In this document: positions 30,835 to 32,788 of the stretch, piece by piece
How the letters are laid out: each line of letters starts with the position of its first letter
Numbering within the stretch: the stretch's first letter is position 1
Source of the DNA: Nocardiopsis chromatogenes YIM 90109
Lineage (GTDB): Bacteria > Actinomycetota > Actinomycetes > Streptosporangiales > Streptosporangiaceae
NCBI RefSeq assembly: GCF_000341185.1
Contig: NZ_ANBH01000231.1
Span: 2,304 to 35,091 of the forward strand
DNA length: 32,788 nt
Direction of reading: 5' to 3'
Made by a program: the position numbers and the translations under genes
The notes under the pieces: generated by a model
The model's input: the letters and a program-made list of their open reading frames with translations, nothing else
What the model was told of the DNA's origin: nothing
The model's database searches: none

Positions 30835-31899
30835 TCAGGCCCCCGGCGCCGGGGTGGCCGGGGCGGGGGTGAACACGCGGCGCAGCGCGTAGGGCTGGAG
30901 CCGTCCCAGCCCGTGCGCGTGGCGCGGGCGCACCGCCGCCACCTGCAGCGCCGACTCGCCTTCGAGCTGCTCGGCCATGGCGTCGTCGATGAGCACCGAG
31001 CCCGGCCGGGCGAAGGAGGTCAGGCGGCTGGCCCGGTTCACGGTGGTGCCGAACACGTCGCCCAGCAGCGCCAGGATCGGCCCGAAGGCCACCCCCACCC
31101 GCACGTCGGGCACCTCGATGTCGGTGGCGACCCCGTCGGACAGGCGCAGCGCGATCTCGGCGGCCTGGCGCGGGGTGTTGGCGACGAAGAACACCTCGTC
31201 GCCGAGGGTCTTGACGACCCGGCCGCCGCCGGAGGAGACGATGTCGGTGGCGGTGGACTCGAACCCCTCGACCACCTCGGCCAGCTCCACCTCGTCCAGC
31301 TCGCGGCTGAGGTTGGTGAAGGACACCAGGTCGGCGAAGCCCACGGCCAGCGGGAAGTAGGTGGGCGCGGCGTCGTCGCTGCTCTCCATGAAGGCCAGCC
31401 GCCGCGCCGAGGAGGCGGCGAGCTGCCGCCGCCAGATGTGCACCAGCAGCTTCTCCACGTCCGGCAGCAGCTCGCGGGTGAGGCCCACCAGCGGCCCCAG
31501 GCCGTCGTCGTCCCCGGCGCCCTCCGGCCCCTCGGGCCCCTCCGGCCCCTCTGCGTCCTCGCCCTCGCGGCGCCCGAAGGCCAGGTTGGACACGATGCTG
31601 GTCTGCCACTCGGCCAGGCGGGCCATGGTCTGGCCCATGGACCGGGCCAGCCGGATCGCGGCCTCCTCGTCCACCTTGCCGTCGGCCAGCAGGTCGGCGG
31701 CGGTCCGCAGCGCCTCGACGTCGCTGTCGGTGAACGCGGCGGCGTCCTCGCCGCGGCTGGGGAAGCCCAGGGCCCGCCAGACCCGCCCGGCGAACTCGGG
31801 CGGGGCGCCGGAGAGCCGTACGGCCTCGGCGCGGGTATGGCGCGCCTCCCCTCCCAACAAGGCGGCTTCGATCTGCTCGGGGTCCGGACGCGCGGGCAT
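30835..31899 (-). CDS. Class III adenylate cyclase with N-terminal regulatory domain
   Basis: Predicted soluble cyclase of 354 residues making cAMP. Residues about 1-150 resemble the autoregulatory domain of Rv1264-like (pH-sensing type) mycobacterial cyclases: helical, with [13 protein letters not shown] and TMARLAEWQ segments. An acidic Gly/Pro/Glu-repeat linker ([11 protein letters not shown]) at about 117-127 lies in that region. The catalytic domain has metal ligands Asp190 (GFADLVSFT) and Asp234 (LGDEVFF), adenine-selecting Lys230 and Asp281, and transition-state residues Asn288 and Arg292 (NRASRL). All essential residues are present. A catalytically complete holoenzyme is therefore expected. 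It is followed by a hairpin, then the mycothiol dehydrogenase gene. ATG at 31899. Confidence 0.93.
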   Translation of the reverse strand: MPARPDPEQIEAALLGGEARHTRAEAVRLSGAPPEFAGRVWRALGFPSRGEDAAAFTDSDVEALRTAADLLADGKVDEEAAIRLARSMGQTMARLAEWQTSIVSNLAFGRREGEDAEGPEGPEGPEGAGDDDGLGPLVGLTRELLPDVEKLLVHIWRRQLAASSARRLAFMESSDDAAPTYFPLAVGFADLVSFTNLSRELDEVELAEVVEGFESTATDIVSSGGGRVVKTLGDEVFFVANTPRQAAEIALRLSDGVATDIEVPDVRVGVAFGPILALLGDVFGTTVNRASRLTSFARPGSVLIDDAMAEQLEGESALQVAAVRPRHAHGLGRLQPYALRRVFTPAPATPAPGA

Positions 31900-32035
31900 A
31901 CGTTCTCTCGTCTTCGCTGCGGTGGTGGGCGGGCCTCGGATAACGGTCCGGGTCCCACGCGATCACATGAGTGTCACTGTCGGTTTAGCGGGCGGGACCT
32001 CTCCCCGTCAAGAACGCCCCGGCCTCCGGGCATCT

Positions 32036-32083
32036 GGCGTGGCCTCCATGGTGCCACGCCGGTGCGGCCCCCAGCAGGGGGCC
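32036..32083. terminator. Two adjacent hairpins between adenylate cyclase and the MITE-like element
   Basis: GGCGTGGC at 32036-32043 pairs with GCCACGCC at 32053-32060. GGCCCCC at 32066-32072 pairs with GGGGGCC at 32077-32083 around loop AGCA. Both lie downstream of birA on the minus strand and may be its original terminator, now separated from the birA stop by the 160-bp element. Of the 355 gene-free bases at 31900-32254, 31900-32035 holds nothing else that I can assign, except presumably the cyclase promoter. Confidence 0.45.
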
Positions 32084-32095
32084 CTGGCGCCCCTG

Positions 32096-32255
32096 GGGGG
32101 TGTTGCTTGGATCGTGGCCGTAGCGAGCGGTGTCCAGGTGCGTCCATCGCAAGGCCGAAGAAGGAGTCAGCCTGGGCGCGCTGTCGACTGATGAGAACGC
32201 AGCGAGGGGCGTGCCTGGGCGCCGCGCAGTAGGTCATGATCCAAGCAACACCCCC
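32096..32255. mobile_element. MITE-like 160-bp element with 18-bp perfect terminal inverted repeats
   Basis: GGGGGTGTTGCTTGGATC at 32096-32113 is the exact reverse complement of 32238-32255, and with one mismatch the match reaches 21 bases. The interior has no credible gene and is itself partly self-complementary: GGTGTCCAGGTGCG (32129-32142) can pair over all 14 positions, four as G-U pairs, with CGTGCCTGGGCGCC (32210-32223). The whole element can therefore fold as a long hairpin. Short length, terminal repeats and no coding capacity fit a non-autonomous miniature transposon. The flanking dinucleotides are TG on the left and TA on the right, so a clean target duplication is not visible. A structured RNA or regulatory hairpin is the alternative. 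Confidence 0.7.
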
Positions 32256-32788
32256 TAGCGCACGTGGACCACGTCGCCCGCGCTCACCGCCTGCGCCGCG
32301 CCCGCGTCCGGGCGCACGACGAGCCGCCCCTCGGCGTCCACGTCCTCGGCCTCCCCCTCCAGCAGCCGCCCGGCGGGCAGGTGCACCCGCACCCGGCGCC
32401 CGAGCGTGGCGCAGGCCTGCCGGTACTCGCGGGCCAGGCCGCTCTCCTCGGCGTCGCCCCCGGCCGCCTCCCAGCCGCGGTACACGTCGGCGAAGGCGCG
32501 CAGCACCGCGCGCAGCAGCGGGTCCCGGTCGCCGTGCGGGTCGCCCTCCAGCACCAGGGAGGTGGCCGTGTCCACCGGCAGCTCCCCGCGCCCCTGGGCC
32601 ACGTTCAGCCCCATGCCCACCACCACCGCCGGGCCCCCGCCGGAGAAGTCGGCCTCGGCCAGGATCCCGGCGAGCTTGCCGCCGGAGGGGCCGAGCACGT
32701 CGTTGGGCCACTTCAGCGACGGGGCCACCTGGGCGACGAAGCCGCAGGCGCGCACCGCCGCCACCCCCATGGCCAGCGGCAGCCACCC
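32255..32788 (-). CDS. birA: Biotin--protein ligase, 3' part (5' end outside window)
   Basis: The C-terminal portion of a biotin--[acetyl-CoA-carboxylase] ligase (EC 6.3.4.15), which activates biotin with ATP and attaches it to a carboxylase carrier lysine. The frame runs off the right edge (GWLPLAMGVAAVRA is still in-frame there), so the first half with the GRGRRGR-type loop is missing from this window. Seen here are LKWPNDVLGPSGGKLAGILAE, with the catalytic Lys, VVGMGLNV, and a C-terminal SH3-like domain ending GDVVHVR. There is no N-terminal helix-turn-helix information in view. Its TAG stop is formed by TA from the flank plus the first G of the MITE-like element. Confidence 0.93.
   Translation of the reverse strand, partial: GWLPLAMGVAAVRACGFVAQVAPSLKWPNDVLGPSGGKLAGILAEADFSGGGPAVVVGMGLNVAQGRGELPVDTATSLVLEGDPHGDRDPLLRAVLRAFADVYRGWEAAGGDAEESGLAREYRQACATLGRRVRVHLPAGRLLEGEAEDVDAEGRLVVRPDAGAAQAVSAGDVVHVR

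Noticed and set aside
31501..31560. Short GC-rich direct repeats inside the cyclase gene
   Set aside because: They encode the Gly-Pro-Glu linker of the protein and need no separate explanation.
31962..31977. TCACATGAGTGTCA upstream of the adenylate cyclase gene, resembling a CRP-type site
   Set aside because: Half-sites are separated by four rather than six bases and one differs, so the match is too weak to call.
32190..32212. CTGATGAG inside the 160-bp element, resembling a hammerhead ribozyme core
   Set aside because: A hammerhead needs a stem between CUGAUGA and GAAA; here GAAC follows at once, and the flanking stems do not form.
1..32788. CRISPR arrays, tRNA or rRNA genes, replication origin, phage genes
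   Set aside because: No regularly spaced repeats, cloverleaf-type sequence, rRNA-like sequence, DnaA-box cluster or phage structural genes could be seen.

Overview
The window is about 32.8 kb of very GC-rich DNA, with G or C at nearly every third codon position, many GTG starts and one likely TTG start. A gene for S-(hydroxymethyl)mycothiol dehydrogenase points to a mycothiol-making actinomycete. Overall style and gene order resemble Nocardiopsis and related Streptosporangiales, but that placement is an inference without a database search. No rRNA, tRNA or CRISPR array was found.

Bases 1-19724 are mostly a cell-surface glycopolymer locus. The left part has a UDP-GlcNAc 2-epimerase and a coupled unknown coiled-coil protein (minus strand). 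It is followed on the plus strand by a GT4 glycosyltransferase, a UDP-ManNAc/GlcNAc-type 6-dehydrogenase, a second GT4 enzyme and a RutE-like nitroreductase. In the centre is a tightly packed minus-strand operon, 15192 down to 9533. It encodes an ABC-2 permease and TagH/Wzt-type ATPase, two membrane proteins that look like halves of one DUF5941-type protein, a LicC-like nucleotidyltransferase, a glycerol-1-phosphate-dehydrogenase-like enzyme and a CDP-alcohol phosphotransferase. Three stem-loops end the operon, and a GT2 enzyme lies beyond. Divergent from the permease are an IspD/TarI cytidylyltransferase and an overlapping glycerophosphodiester phosphodiesterase. Another GT2 enzyme and an LCP (LytR-CpsA-Psr) ligase follow. 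Together these could make nucleotide-activated acidic sugars and a CDP-alditol, build a polymer on a lipid carrier, export it and attach it to peptidoglycan.

Bases 19693-20749 hold small unknown genes. These include an unlisted 45-residue protein with a perfect RanBP2-type zinc-finger spacing, divergent from a 75-residue protein. A 25-bp palindrome between them carries a TAGGAT -10-like hexamer on each strand.

Bases 20971-26765 carry a UDP-glucose 6-dehydrogenase, a secreted sphingomyelinase-C-like enzyme, a CoA-binding protein, an unknown protein, purE-purK and a GtrA membrane protein. Bases 26931-32788 carry an OmpR-type two-component pair, a metallo-beta-lactamase-fold hydrolase paired with the mycothiol dehydrogenase, a class III adenylate cyclase, a 160-bp MITE-like element with 18-bp perfect terminal inverted repeats, and the 3' part of birA.

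The most interesting items are the glycerol-1-phosphate/cytidylyltransferase/CDP-alcohol phosphotransferase trio (with an Asp-to-His change in the phosphotransferase motif), the zinc-finger microprotein with its palindromic divergent promoter, and the 160-bp hairpin element abutting birA.
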